Shown piece by piece: positions 11,615 through 20,573 of a stretch of DNA of 34,165 nucleotides. Each line of letters begins with the position of its first letter. Positions within the stretch are counted from its first letter, which is position 1. The stretch spans positions 1 to 34,165 of the forward strand of contig CAMQZF010000006.1 in NCBI GenBank assembly GCA_947039525.1, given 5' to 3'. This DNA comes from an uncultured Photobacterium sp. (GTDB lineage Bacteria; Pseudomonadota; Gammaproteobacteria; Enterobacterales; Vibrionaceae). The position numbers and the translations under genes are program-made. The notes beneath the pieces are model-generated. The model saw only the letters and a program-made list of their open reading frames with translations, was not told the origin of the DNA and did no database searches.

Positions 11615-12991
11615 ATGAAAATCATCATTCTTGGCGCAGGACAAGTCGGCGGGACGCTGGCTGAAAATCTGGTTGGGGAAAACAATGACATCACCATTGT
11701 TGATAAAGATCCCGAACGATTACGAGAATTACAAGACAAATACGATTTACGCGTAGTGCAAGGCTATGCCTGCCATCCAAAATCCTTACGAGAAGCGGGT
11801 GCTCAAGACGCTGATATGTTGGTTGCGGTCACCAGTTCAGACGAAACTAATATGATCGCCTGCCAAATTGCGTTCACCTTGTTCAATACCCCTAACCGCG
11901 TTGCTCGAATCCGCTCACCAGAATACCTCGCCGAAAAAGAAACGTTATTTCAATCGGATGCTGTTCCCGTTGACCACCTCATTGCACCAGAAGAACTCGT
12001 TACAGGCTATATCCAACGCTTAATTGAATACCCAGGTGCTTTACAAGTGGTTGGATTTGCGGAAGATCGAGTGGGTCTGGTTGCCGTCAAAGCCTATTAT
12101 GGTGGCCCTTTAGTCGGTAACGCTTTATCCGCCTTACGTGAACATATGCCTCACATTGAAACGCGAGTTGCCGCTATTTTTCGCCAAGGACGAGCCATTC
12201 GCCCACAAGGCACAACCATTATTGAAGCCGACGATGAAGTCTTTTTTATTGCAGCGAGCAATCACATTCGCTCCGTAATGAGTGAATTACAACGTTTAGA
12301 GAAACCCTATAAACGCTTGATGATTGTAGGAGGTGGGAACATTGGCGCAGGTTTGGCGTTGCGCTTGGAAAAAAATTACAGCGTCAAAGTAATAGAACGC
12401 AATCCACAACGTGCCGAACGTCTGTCCGAGCGATTACAGAACAGCATTGTGTTTTGTGGTGATGCCTCCGATCAAGAGCTGCTCAATGAAGAACACATTG
12501 AAAATATCGATGTTTTTATTGCAGTAACGGATGACGATGAAGTCAATATTATGTCTGCCATGCTTGCCAAACGCATGGGGGCCAAAAAAGCCATGGTTTT
12601 AATTCAGCGCAGTGCTTATGTTGACTTAGTTCAAGGCGGCACAATCGATATTGCCATCTCTCCACAACAAGCCACTATTTCTGCACTATTAACCCACGTT
12701 CGTCGAGCGGATATTGTCAGCGTTTCTTCATTACGTCGAGGAGCTGCGGAAGCCATTGAAGCCATTGCCCATGGTGATGCCAGCACGTCAAAAGTGGTCG
12801 GGCGCGCCATTGGTGACATCAAACTCCCACCGGGAACCACGATCGGTGCCATTGTCCGTGGTGAGGAAGTGTTCATTGCTCATGACTTTACCGTCATCGA
12901 ACAAGACGATCATGTGGTGATGTTCTTAGTGGATAAAAAATACATCCCTGATGTTGAGCGTTTATTCCAACCTAGCCCTTTCTTTTTATGA
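11615..12991 (+). CDS. trkA: Trk potassium transporter NAD-binding subunit TrkA
   Basis: 458 aa; duplicated RCK domains ([38 protein letters not shown]). Confidence 0.98.
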   Translation: MKIIILGAGQVGGTLAENLVGENNDITIVDKDPERLRELQDKYDLRVVQGYACHPKSLREAGAQDADMLVAVTSSDETNMIACQIAFTLFNTPNRVARIRSPEYLAEKETLFQSDAVPVDHLIAPEELVTGYIQRLIEYPGALQVVGFAEDRVGLVAVKAYYGGPLVGNALSALREHMPHIETRVAAIFRQGRAIRPQGTTIIEADDEVFFIAASNHIRSVMSELQRLEKPYKRLMIVGGGNIGAGLALRLEKNYSVKVIERNPQRAERLSERLQNSIVFCGDASDQELLNEEHIENIDVFIAVTDDDEVNIMSAMLAKRMGAKKAMVLIQRSAYVDLVQGGTIDIAISPQQATISALLTHVRRADIVSVSSLRRGAAEAIEAIAHGDASTSKVVGRAIGDIKLPPGTTIGAIVRGEEVFIAHDFTVIEQDDHVVMFLVDKKYIPDVERLFQPSPFFL

Positions 12992-14442
12992 TGATCATGG
13001 TTAATTATCGTCCCATCTTATTTGTTATTGGGCTGGTTTTATCCAAAATCGCCCTCTTTATGTACATTCCAACGCTGGTGGCTCTGTTCACTGGCACGGG
13101 TGGCTTTACGGACTTTGCCGCCGCCGTTGTTATTACACACCTCGCGTCTTTTTTGTGTTTGTCCTTAGGGCATTCACCAAAATTTCAGCTCGGTGTGCGT
13201 GACATGTTTTTAATTACCACTTTGGTATGGTTGATAGCCAGCGCCTTTGCTGCTCTCCCTTTTGTGTTTATCAACCATATCAGCTTTACCGATGCGTATT
13301 TTGAAACCATGTCAGGCATCACCACAACAGGCTCAACAGTATTAAGTGGTTTAGAACACATGGCGCCAAGCATTCTGCTGTGGCGATCCACCTTGCAATG
13401 GCTTGGTGGGATCGGCTTTATCGTGATGGGGGTTGCGATTCTCCCCATGTTAAACGTCGGAGGTATGCGACTATTCCAAACCGAATCCTCGGACTGGTCA
13501 GATAAAAGCTCCCCCCGCACGAAAAATGTCGCTAAAAACATTATGTACGTTTATGTGGTACTAACAGGACTGTGTTTTATTTGCTATCGCTTAACTGGCA
13601 TGGATAACTTTGATGCTGTGAATCTATCGTTCACGACCTTATCCACTGGTGGCTATGCCCCCTCAGACAGCTCAATGAATTCTTTTTCTGATGCCACGGA
13701 CTGGGTCGCGACTTTCTTTATGTTTGCTGGCGGTGTGCCATTTTTACTGATCATTCAAGCCTTACAAAAACGTAACTTTCGATTGATAGTGAACGATGCA
13801 CAAGTCAAAGGCTTCTTTTTATTAGTGCTAAGTTCTGGGTTTTTTATCGCACTCTGGTTAACTTGGACATCGCAATTTGCGTTTATCGATGCACTTCGCG
13901 TGTCATTATTTAATGTCGTTTCAGTTGTGACGACAACAGGATTTGGCTTAGATGACTTTACGGCTTGGGGCGCCTTTCCTAGCATTATCTTTGCTTTTTT
14001 ATTGTTAGTTGGGGGGTGTTCTGGCTCCACAGCCGGAGGATTGAAAATTTTCCGATTTCAAGTCGCATTTGCATTATTAAAAAAACAAATAATGCAGTTA
14101 ATTCATCCCTCTGGCGTGTTTGTTCAGCGTTATAACGAGCGTCCAGTTACCGATGACATTATTCGCTCAGTGGTGGCTTTTGCCTTAACCTTTATCCTAA
14201 CGATTGTCTTTATCGCCATGTTATTAGGTTGTATTGGACTGGATCCGATTACGGCTATTACAGGCTCAGTAACGGCAGTCGCTAATGTTGGTCCAGGGAT
14301 GGGCAATATTATTGGTCCGACAGGCAACTTTGCCAGTTTACCTGATGCGGCAAAGTGGGTACTCAGTCTTGGTATGCTAATGGGAAGATTGGAAATCTTA
14401 ACGGTTTTAGTGCTGTTTTTTCCCGCTTTTTGGCGAGATTAA
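12988..14442 (+). CDS. trkH: Trk potassium transporter membrane subunit TrkH
   Basis: 484 aa; [56 protein letters not shown] filter motifs. ATGA overlap with trkA. Confidence 0.98.
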   Translation: MMIMVNYRPILFVIGLVLSKIALFMYIPTLVALFTGTGGFTDFAAAVVITHLASFLCLSLGHSPKFQLGVRDMFLITTLVWLIASAFAALPFVFINHISFTDAYFETMSGITTTGSTVLSGLEHMAPSILLWRSTLQWLGGIGFIVMGVAILPMLNVGGMRLFQTESSDWSDKSSPRTKNVAKNIMYVYVVLTGLCFICYRLTGMDNFDAVNLSFTTLSTGGYAPSDSSMNSFSDATDWVATFFMFAGGVPFLLIIQALQKRNFRLIVNDAQVKGFFLLVLSSGFFIALWLTWTSQFAFIDALRVSLFNVVSVVTTTGFGLDDFTAWGAFPSIIFAFLLLVGGCSGSTAGGLKIFRFQVAFALLKKQIMQLIHPSGVFVQRYNERPVTDDIIRSVVAFALTFILTIVFIAMLLGCIGLDPITAITGSVTAVANVGPGMGNIIGPTGNFASLPDAAKWVLSLGMLMGRLEILTVLVLFFPAFWRD

Positions 14443-14630
14443 TAAAGGATATAGGCACTTTCATCGAGATGATTAAATGAACCGTCTTTTTTCAACACTC
14501 TCTTTCGATTAAATACGAAAAAACTGAGATCTTAGGCGAGTATTTATTGATATAAATAATATTTACAGAGATCAAACTCACGATTTGAATATGAGTCACT
14601 TGTGAGCTTTTGGCAATTTGCTATGTTTAC

Positions 14631-14792
14631 AGGGCGGAAGGAAACTACGGGGTTTACCCCCTAGATTGGGTCTTCGTAACTGTTTCTTTTTGCACTCCAA
14701 TGCATTTGTCTTTTATTGTGCTCTTTTTCATATTTGTTCATGTATCTGTATTTGTGTGTTCTTTTGGGTGTCGTTGAGACACCCTTTTTTTT
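14631..14792 (+). ncRNA. Candidate small RNA (or processed trkH 3'UTR RNA) with a 5' structured domain, U-rich middle and strong intrinsic terminator
   Basis: No credible CDS. A possible promoter is TTGTGA (14600-14605), 16 nt, then TGc-TATGTT (14622-14627, extended -10). AAGGAAAC (14638-14645) pairs with GTTTCTTT (14682-14689) including one G-U; TACG (14646-14649) pairs with CGTA (14675-14678); there is an internal GGGGTTTACCCC hairpin. The end is GGGTGTC-GTTGA-GACACCC-TTTTTTTT. Confidence 0.5.
14766..14792 (+). terminator. Strong intrinsic terminator
   Basis: GGGTGTC-GTTGA-GACACCC followed by 8 T (14785-14792). Confidence 0.93.
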
Positions 14793-14977
14793 ATCTATTA
14801 TTTAGCTCAACAATGACAATACACTCACATGAGCCAGCTCCCATCGAACTTTTCTCACTGCTTTAGTCTTTCCTACAGCTACTGTTCCAATAGGCCAGTT
14901 TCAAGACTTAATGGATCTCACTCTACAGAGCAATCACTGCGATCTTTTTATGTTGATTACGCATTCATGATGCTTAT

Positions 14978-15646
14978 CTAAGAAGAAATCGGCACCACAA
15001 AATAATAAATAGCAAAGAAATGGCTAACGGTTCCCGCTAGTACAAAGAGGTGCCAAATAGCATGATTGTAGGGGATACGATCATTCACAAAAAAAATCAC
15101 TCCGAGTGAGTACAGTACACCGCCAAGAATCAGCAATACCATGCCCATGGTTGGCAGTGATAACGCTAATTGATAAATAACAATCAGTGATGACCACCCC
15201 ATCATCATGTAGGTAATTAATGATGCTCGTTTAAATCGATAAATAAAGGCGATTTTCATAAAGATGCCAATAATGGCTAAACTCCAAATGACAATCATTA
15301 ACCCAATGGCTAAAGGCGTATGCAGCGATACGAGTAGAAAAGGCGTGTATGTGCCGGCAATTAAGACGTAAATAGCACAATGATCAAGGGTCTTAAAAAA
15401 CCGTTTGGTTTTCGGAAAGGGAATCGAGTGGTACAAGGTCGAGGCTAAGTACAACGCAATAATGCTAATACCATAAACACTAAAACTGGCAATGCTCACA
15501 ACATTACCGTGATCATGAATCGCACGTTCAACCAAAACAATAAGGGCTATAATCCCAAATAGTGTGCCTAATCCATGAGTAATGCTGTTGGCTATCTCTT
15601 CTTTGACGGTATATTCCATCACAGAGGATACGGTTTCTTTGTTCAT
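14978..15646 (-). CDS. Hemolysin III / PAQR family membrane protein (YqfA-like)
   Basis: 222 aa multi-TM; EIANSITHGLGTLFGI, STLYHSIPFPKTKRFFKTLDHCAIYVLIAGTYTPF, IWHLFVLAGTVSHFFAIYYFV. Confidence 0.93.
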   Translation of the reverse strand: MNKETVSSVMEYTVKEEIANSITHGLGTLFGIIALIVLVERAIHDHGNVVSIASFSVYGISIIALYLASTLYHSIPFPKTKRFFKTLDHCAIYVLIAGTYTPFLLVSLHTPLAIGLMIVIWSLAIIGIFMKIAFIYRFKRASLITYMMMGWSSLIVIYQLALSLPTMGMVLLILGGVLYSLGVIFFVNDRIPYNHAIWHLFVLAGTVSHFFAIYYFVVPISS

Positions 15647-15692
15647 AAGACTCCAAATACGCCTAAGTAATTGGAGTCAGTATGTCACACTG

Positions 15693-15710
15693 AGCTTACA
15701 AGTGTAAGCT
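15693..15710. repeat. Perfect inverted repeat upstream of the hemolysin III gene
   Basis: AGCTTACA-AG-TGTAAGCT, 47 bp upstream of the predicted start at 15646. Confidence 0.8.
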
Positions 15711-15774
15711 GAAAAAATGAATAGTAGTCATAGGATAAACCGTCAATTCAAGAAAGAATGACAAACGCGTGAAA

Positions 15775-16452
15775 CTATTTTAAAAGCTCCATCACCGCGG
15801 AACGAGCCATCTCTGAATCACGATTTAAAATGCCATCAACAAGACGTTGATGAATGTCGACTTTTAACAAACGATCGCGTGTCACAATGCGGAAATAGTT
15901 TTCAAAAACGGCTTTAAATAAATTACCAAACGGACTAATAAAGTGATTGCCTGATGCAAAATAAATCAATTGATGAAAACGGGTATCTATTTGAATCCAT
16001 TTATCTTGATCAAAATTTTCGCTTAAAGCGTGCATATCAACCATCAACGCCGCTAGCTCTTCACGATCAGCCTCTGTAGCATGCAATGCCGCTTGTGCTG
16101 CCGCTTCAGGCTCTAATGCCAAACGTACCACTTGATATTCTCTGACCAATTCAGGACGGCGTTCAAAATCCAACCAAGCCAGTAAATCTTGATCCAAATA
16201 ATTCCAGTTTTGCTTTGGTAAAACACGCGTACCAATACGAGGACGAGGCAATACCATGCCTTTCGCTGCTAACATTTTAATGGCTTCACGAACGGCCGTG
16301 CGGCTTACGCCGTACATTTCCCCCAGTTCCACTTCGCCGGGTAGAATATCTCCAGGTTGAGTCGTACCAGACAGAATATTACGCCCAATAGATTCAGCCA
16401 ATTGGTAAGATAAATTACGATTAGTGATCAAACGTCTTTGATCTTGGTCCAT
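15775..16452 (-). CDS. GntR family (FadR/FCD subfamily, DgoR-like) transcriptional regulator; start moved
   Basis: LAESIGRNILSGTTQPGDILPGEVELGEMYGVSRTAVREAIKMLAAKGMVLPRPRIGTRVLPKQNWNYLDQDLLAWL is the wHTH plus the start of FCD. GGAG SD upstream of the Met at 16452 favours this start over 16578. Confidence 0.9.
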   Translation of the reverse strand: MDQDQRRLITNRNLSYQLAESIGRNILSGTTQPGDILPGEVELGEMYGVSRTAVREAIKMLAAKGMVLPRPRIGTRVLPKQNWNYLDQDLLAWLDFERRPELVREYQVVRLALEPEAAAQAALHATEADREELAALMVDMHALSENFDQDKWIQIDTRFHQLIYFASGNHFISPFGNLFKAVFENYFRIVTRDRLLKVDIHQRLVDGILNRDSEMARSAVMELLK

Positions 16453-16583
16453 GAATCCGCTCCAAGGTGCATGAGTAGTCTTTCTGCTCCGCATTAAACC
16501 ACAAAGCGCCGAACGTGAAACCTTTTTATCCCGAGACCACAGAAGGTATGAGGGCTCTCTCGCTTTTTTTACATCCACCTGTC

Positions 16584-16606
16584 AAAAAATGAAGTCTTCA
16601 TTTTTT
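16584..16606. repeat. Perfect A/T-rich inverted repeat upstream of the gntR-type gene
   Basis: AAAAAATGAAG-T-CTTCATTTTTT, 11-bp arms. Confidence 0.85.
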
Positions 16607-16760
16607 ATGATGACTCGATCTCATGTCTAATTATTGCTATTCTCGCCGCCGATTTCTGCACTTTTCGTTCAAAACTCGATCACTTAATGCGAGATTGAGC
16701 GAGAAGCATTCCTGTTTTTTTGCATCATGGACGAAGCTGAACCAATCACAAAGGTAAACT

Positions 16761-16952
16761 ATGCGTCCTGTTTCTGTTCGTTGCCATACTCCATCTCGTA
16801 GCCCATCGAGACTGCGTACTCGATCTTTTGCTATGCCCACGCCTTTTTCTCAGAAAACGACATTGAGTACAGCAAACGATGACGCTTCAATACAACAGAG
16901 TGTATTAAAGAACGAGAAAAATTTAGCGAATACGTTGCCTTCGTTAACATAA
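16761..16952 (+). CDS. Possible small protein of unknown function, 63 aa, basic N-terminus
   Basis: MRPVSVRCHTPSRSPSRLRTRSFAMPTPF... with an AAAGGT SD-like sequence just upstream. No recognised domain; an ORF on the opposite strand overlaps it. Confidence 0.3.
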   Translation: MRPVSVRCHTPSRSPSRLRTRSFAMPTPFSQKTTLSTANDDASIQQSVLKNEKNLANTLPSLT

Positions 16953-17048
16953 CGCAGACGCTTGTTTTCTTTCATGGAAACTGGGTGGTATATTCCAAGA
17001 CAAAGGAAAAAATCATTATTATATTGCTCAATAAACTATGGTGACGGT

Positions 17049-17315
17049 ATGAAAACACATCGCGTTAATGAATTAATTGAATTGCTTCACCCTGAATGGC
17101 AAAAAGATCCCGATTTCAATTTATTGGCATTTTTGAAAAAGTTAGCCGAAGAAGCCAAATACACAGGCCCTTTGGAAGATTTGACCGATGATGTACTGAT
17201 CTACCACCTGAAAATGCGTAACAGTGAAAAAGACGCCATGATTCCAGGGCTAGCAAAAGACTGTGAAAATGATTTCAAGACAGCGCTATTACGCGCTCGT
17301 GGCATTATTCGCTAA
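17049..17315 (+). CDS. yihD: YihD family protein (DUF1040); start moved from 16962
   Basis: 88 aa [57 protein letters not shown]..., YihD-like. Confidence 0.9.
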   Translation: MKTHRVNELIELLHPEWQKDPDFNLLAFLKKLAEEAKYTGPLEDLTDDVLIYHLKMRNSEKDAMIPGLAKDCENDFKTALLRARGIIR

Positions 17316-17332
17316 ATCATTATCATTCTATC

Positions 17333-17358
17333 AATACCAGTGTTTATTCACTGGTATT
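17333..17358 (+). terminator. Probable terminator after yihD
   Basis: AATACCAGTG-TTTATT-CACTGGTATT followed by GGTTTATG (poor T-tract). Confidence 0.6.
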
Positions 17359-17413
17359 GGTTTATGTAAGCCTGTCATGGATGACTCGCGAATTTAACCA
17401 AGGATAGAACATC

Positions 17414-18793
17414 ATGCCTTCAACTCGCATACCAGTAAAACAGTTGGATACGGGTGCCCAAGCAACCTCTTCACTCTATGTCCGTGCCGCTTATGGTCGG
17501 TATCAGCAATTACGTCGACTTATTGGCTTTCTTTTTGTCGCTCTGTTTCTTCTTTCTCCATGGTTTACCCATCAAGAACAACAAGCCATTCTAATTAACC
17601 TCACAGATCTCACCTTTCACGTCTTCTCTTACAGTTTTTGGCCGCAAGATTTACCCCTATTCGCATTATTACTCATGATTGCGGCATTTGGGCTGTTTTT
17701 TATGACGACATTTTATGGACGAATTTGGTGTGGTTTTTTATGTCCACAAACGATCTGGACTTTCACTTACATTTGGTTTGAAGAAAAGCTGGAAGGCTCA
17801 GCCAATAAACGTCGACGACAAGACAGTTTGCCTCTCACGACCTCATTAATTATCCGAAAAATACTCAAACATATTGCTTGGCTCAGTATTGCACTAATAA
17901 CAGCACTGACTTTTGTTGGCTTTTTTACGCCGATTCGTGAACTCCTTTCAGGACTACTGACCTTTACTCTTTCTGGCACGATCTCTTTTTGGGTTATTTT
18001 TTTTACCTTCTGTACTTACGGCAATGCGGGGTGGATGCGTTCAATTATGTGTTTACACATCTGTCCTTATGCGCGATTCCAGTCCGCAATGTTTGATCAA
18101 CACACTTATACCGTAGCTTATGATGCTGACCGTGGTGAAACACGAGGGCCTCGCCGCCGAAAAGCAACGCCTGAACAACATCAATTGGGTGACTGTGTTG
18201 ATTGCCAATTGTGTGTCCAAGTCTGCCCAACCGGCATTGATATTCGTAACGGATTGCAATATGAATGCATCGGTTGTGGAGCTTGTATTGATGCTTGTAA
18301 TCACACGATGGAAAAAATGCGCTACCCCAAGGATTTGATTCAATTTACACCACAAAAAAAATCAACGGCTCCACAGACTCATTTATGGCGTCCCAAATTA
18401 TTGGGCTATGGCGGAGTTTTAATCATCATGATTGGTGGGTTTGTCTATTCACTGGCAACCACCACCACGATGGAATTAGACGTAATCAAGGATCGAGGGC
18501 AACTCTATACCATTAATCAAGACAATCTGATTGAAAATGCCTATACCTTAAAGATTACAAATAAAACCCAAATACCACAAACCTATCATTTATCCATTCT
18601 CGGTTTGGATAATGCACAGTGGTATGGAAAACAAACCTTATCATTAGCAGCAGAAGAAATTCGCTCCTTTCCCATTAGCCTTGGAATTCTCGATACCGCG
18701 AATTTACCTGCCATTTTGCCAATTCAGTTTATTCTGACCAATAACAAGCAAGGGCAATCCATCGAACAAGAAAGTCGATTCTTAACGCACTGA
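17414..18793 (+). CDS. ccoG: Cytochrome c oxidase accessory protein CcoG (FixG/RdxA family)
   Basis: 459 aa; FYGRIWCGFLCPQTIWT, ICPYARFQSAMFDQHTYTVAYDADRGE, ferredoxin motifs CVDCQLCVQVCPTGIDIRNGLQYECIGCGACIDACN. Confidence 0.97.
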   Translation: MPSTRIPVKQLDTGAQATSSLYVRAAYGRYQQLRRLIGFLFVALFLLSPWFTHQEQQAILINLTDLTFHVFSYSFWPQDLPLFALLLMIAAFGLFFMTTFYGRIWCGFLCPQTIWTFTYIWFEEKLEGSANKRRRQDSLPLTTSLIIRKILKHIAWLSIALITALTFVGFFTPIRELLSGLLTFTLSGTISFWVIFFTFCTYGNAGWMRSIMCLHICPYARFQSAMFDQHTYTVAYDADRGETRGPRRRKATPEQHQLGDCVDCQLCVQVCPTGIDIRNGLQYECIGCGACIDACNHTMEKMRYPKDLIQFTPQKKSTAPQTHLWRPKLLGYGGVLIIMIGGFVYSLATTTTMELDVIKDRGQLYTINQDNLIENAYTLKITNKTQIPQTYHLSILGLDNAQWYGKQTLSLAAEEIRSFPISLGILDTANLPAILPIQFILTNNKQGQSIEQESRFLTH

Positions 18794-18845
18794 GAAGGCA
18801 GACTATCGGTATACTGAGTTTTATTTGAAATGGAAATACCGCCTT

Positions 18846-19832
18846 ATGTCTTCTCAATTTCACTTTGCGAATCTCAGCCCAGATTTGCTGTTGGATGCTC
18901 TAGACAGTGTCAATGTACGGGCTGACTCTGGGCTATTGGCACTGAACAGTTACGAAAATCGGGTATATCAGTTCTTGGCAGAAGATGGGCAACGATATGT
19001 TGTGAAATTTTATCGCCCTGAACGTTGGACGGACGCACAAATTCAGGAAGAACACGATTTCACTCATACGTTATTAAACAATGATATCTCGGTTGCCGCG
19101 CCCATTTCGTTAAATGATCAAACGCTGCATCATTATCAACATTGTCGATTTGCGCTTTTTCCAAGTTTGGGAGGACGCAGCTTTGAGGTAGATAATCTTG
19201 ATCAACTTGAACAGGTGGGACACAGCTTAGGCCGCATACACAGTATCGGGCAAAATCCCCCGTTCAGTGCACGTCCCACTTTAGGATTGGAAGAATATCT
19301 GTTTCAACCACGACAGATATTAGAACAGTGCCCTTTAATTCCCCAGACACTGCGTCAGCGATTTTTTGAACAACTAGACTTAGTGATTCAAGAAGTGGCA
19401 CAGCTTTGGCAATCCATCTCTTGGCAGCCTTTACGTTTGCATGGGGACTGTCATCCGAGCAATATTTTATGGCGTGATGGCCCTTTATTTGTCGATTTTG
19501 ATGACGCCCGCAATGGCCCTGCCATTCAAGATTTTTGGTTATTATTAAGCGGTGATCACAATGAACAGCGAATTCAGCTAGACACATTGCTGGAAGCTTA
19601 CGAAGAGTTTCACTCTTTTAACGTGAAAGAGTTAGCATTAATTGAACCTCTGCGCGCCTTACGCATGGTGCATTATATGGCATGGCTTGCAAAACGTTGG
19701 GATGATCCCGCATTTCCCCGTGCATTTCCTTGGTTTGCTGATGCACAATACTGGGAAGGTCAACTCATTGCTTTGCAAGAACAATTGATGACTTTGCGAC
19801 AACCGCCATTGACCTTACAACCGCAATGGTAA
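18846..19832 (+). CDS. srkA: Stress response serine/threonine protein kinase SrkA (YihE/RdoA); start moved from 18825
   Basis: LNSYENRVYQF, YVVKFYRPERWTDAQIQEEHDF, LHGDCHPSNILWRDGPLFVDFDDARNGPAIQD. Confidence 0.96.
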   Translation: MSSQFHFANLSPDLLLDALDSVNVRADSGLLALNSYENRVYQFLAEDGQRYVVKFYRPERWTDAQIQEEHDFTHTLLNNDISVAAPISLNDQTLHHYQHCRFALFPSLGGRSFEVDNLDQLEQVGHSLGRIHSIGQNPPFSARPTLGLEEYLFQPRQILEQCPLIPQTLRQRFFEQLDLVIQEVAQLWQSISWQPLRLHGDCHPSNILWRDGPLFVDFDDARNGPAIQDFWLLLSGDHNEQRIQLDTLLEAYEEFHSFNVKELALIEPLRALRMVHYMAWLAKRWDDPAFPRAFPWFADAQYWEGQLIALQEQLMTLRQPPLTLQPQW

Positions 19833-19840
19833 GGGAGGAT

Positions 19841-19894
19841 TTACCCATCAAATTGGGTAAATAATCCCAAAGATGGCCTGAGTGCCATCTTTTT
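19841..19894 (+). terminator. Two tandem hairpins between srkA and dsbA; the second is an intrinsic terminator
   Basis: TTTACCCA-TCAAAT-TGGGTAAA (19841-19862), then AAGATGGC-CTGAGT-GCCATCTT followed by TTT (19870-19894). Confidence 0.8.
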
Positions 19895-19916
19895 ACTCAC
19901 TCAGGGAGATAGCTTT

Positions 19917-20516
19917 ATGATCAAAAAAATGATGACGTTAGTCGCCGCTAGCTTGTTGTCTTTTTCGGCTTTTGCCACGCAATTTACAGAAGGAGACTAC
20001 TATAAAGTTTTAGATCAACCTCAATCAGATACGCCTATCGTCGCGGAATATTTCTCCTTTTATTGTCCTCATTGTTACCGCTTCGAACCAACAGTCCAAG
20101 CTCTAAAAAAAGAGTTACCTGAAAACGTGGTCTTTCAGAAAAACCACGTCTCTTTTATGGGCGGCGCGAATGGTAAGGAAATGAGTAAAGCATTTGCCAG
20201 CGCCATCGTGCTAGAAACGCCAACGGTCGTATCTGAAATCTTCAAACGTATTCATGTGGATAACAAGCCACCGCGCGATGCCAAAGCCATTCGTGAAATC
20301 TTTGTCGAAAAAGGCATTACGGCTGAGAATGTGGAAGGGGCTTTCAACAGCTTTGCGGTCAATTCCATTGTTAATCGCTCAGATAAGGCTTTCAAAGACA
20401 GTGGATTAACCGGCGTACCGGCTTTGATCGTCAACAATAAATATCTGGTTAAAACAGGTAAAATAACCTCATCAGAACAGTACTTTGAATTGGTTAATTA
20501 CTTGCTCACAAAATGA
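19917..20516 (+). CDS. dsbA: Thiol:disulfide interchange protein DsbA
   Basis: 199 aa; signal peptide MIKKMMTLVAASLLSFSAFA, active site FYCPHCYRFEP, cis-Pro TGVPALIVNNKYLV. Confidence 0.97.
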   Translation: MIKKMMTLVAASLLSFSAFATQFTEGDYYKVLDQPQSDTPIVAEYFSFYCPHCYRFEPTVQALKKELPENVVFQKNHVSFMGGANGKEMSKAFASAIVLETPTVVSEIFKRIHVDNKPPRDAKAIREIFVEKGITAENVEGAFNSFAVNSIVNRSDKAFKDSGLTGVPALIVNNKYLVKTGKITSSEQYFELVNYLLTK

Positions 20517-20542
20517 TTTCCTCATAATAAAGGGACTCATTT

Positions 20543-20573
20543 AACAGGCTCACAATATCGAGCCTGTTTTTTT
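20543..20573 (+). terminator. Intrinsic terminator of dsbA
   Basis: AACAGGCTC-ACAATATC-GAGCCTGTT followed by a T-tract; T-tract abuts the convergent comM stop codon. Confidence 0.88.

Noticed and set aside
13185-14030. ORFs antisense to trkH (118 and 91 aa)
   Set aside because: Mirror of the trkH coding frame; composition typical of antisense shadow ORFs.
14600-14630. Sigma-54 promoter suggested by TTGGCAATTTGCT
   Set aside because: GG-to-GC spacing is too short for a -24/-12 element.
14618-14866. 82-aa plus-strand ORF after trkH
   Set aside because: Phe/Cys-rich low-complexity translation of a U-rich tract that reads straight through a strong terminator; no SD. Better explained as non-coding RNA sequence.
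16637-16840. 67-aa minus-strand ORF upstream of the GntR regulator
   Set aside because: No SD or domain support and overlaps the slightly better plus-strand ORF; mentioned only in the intergenic finding.
18045-18355. ORFs on both strands inside the ccoG ferredoxin region
   Set aside because: All overlap the clear CcoG iron-sulfur motifs; shadow ORFs.
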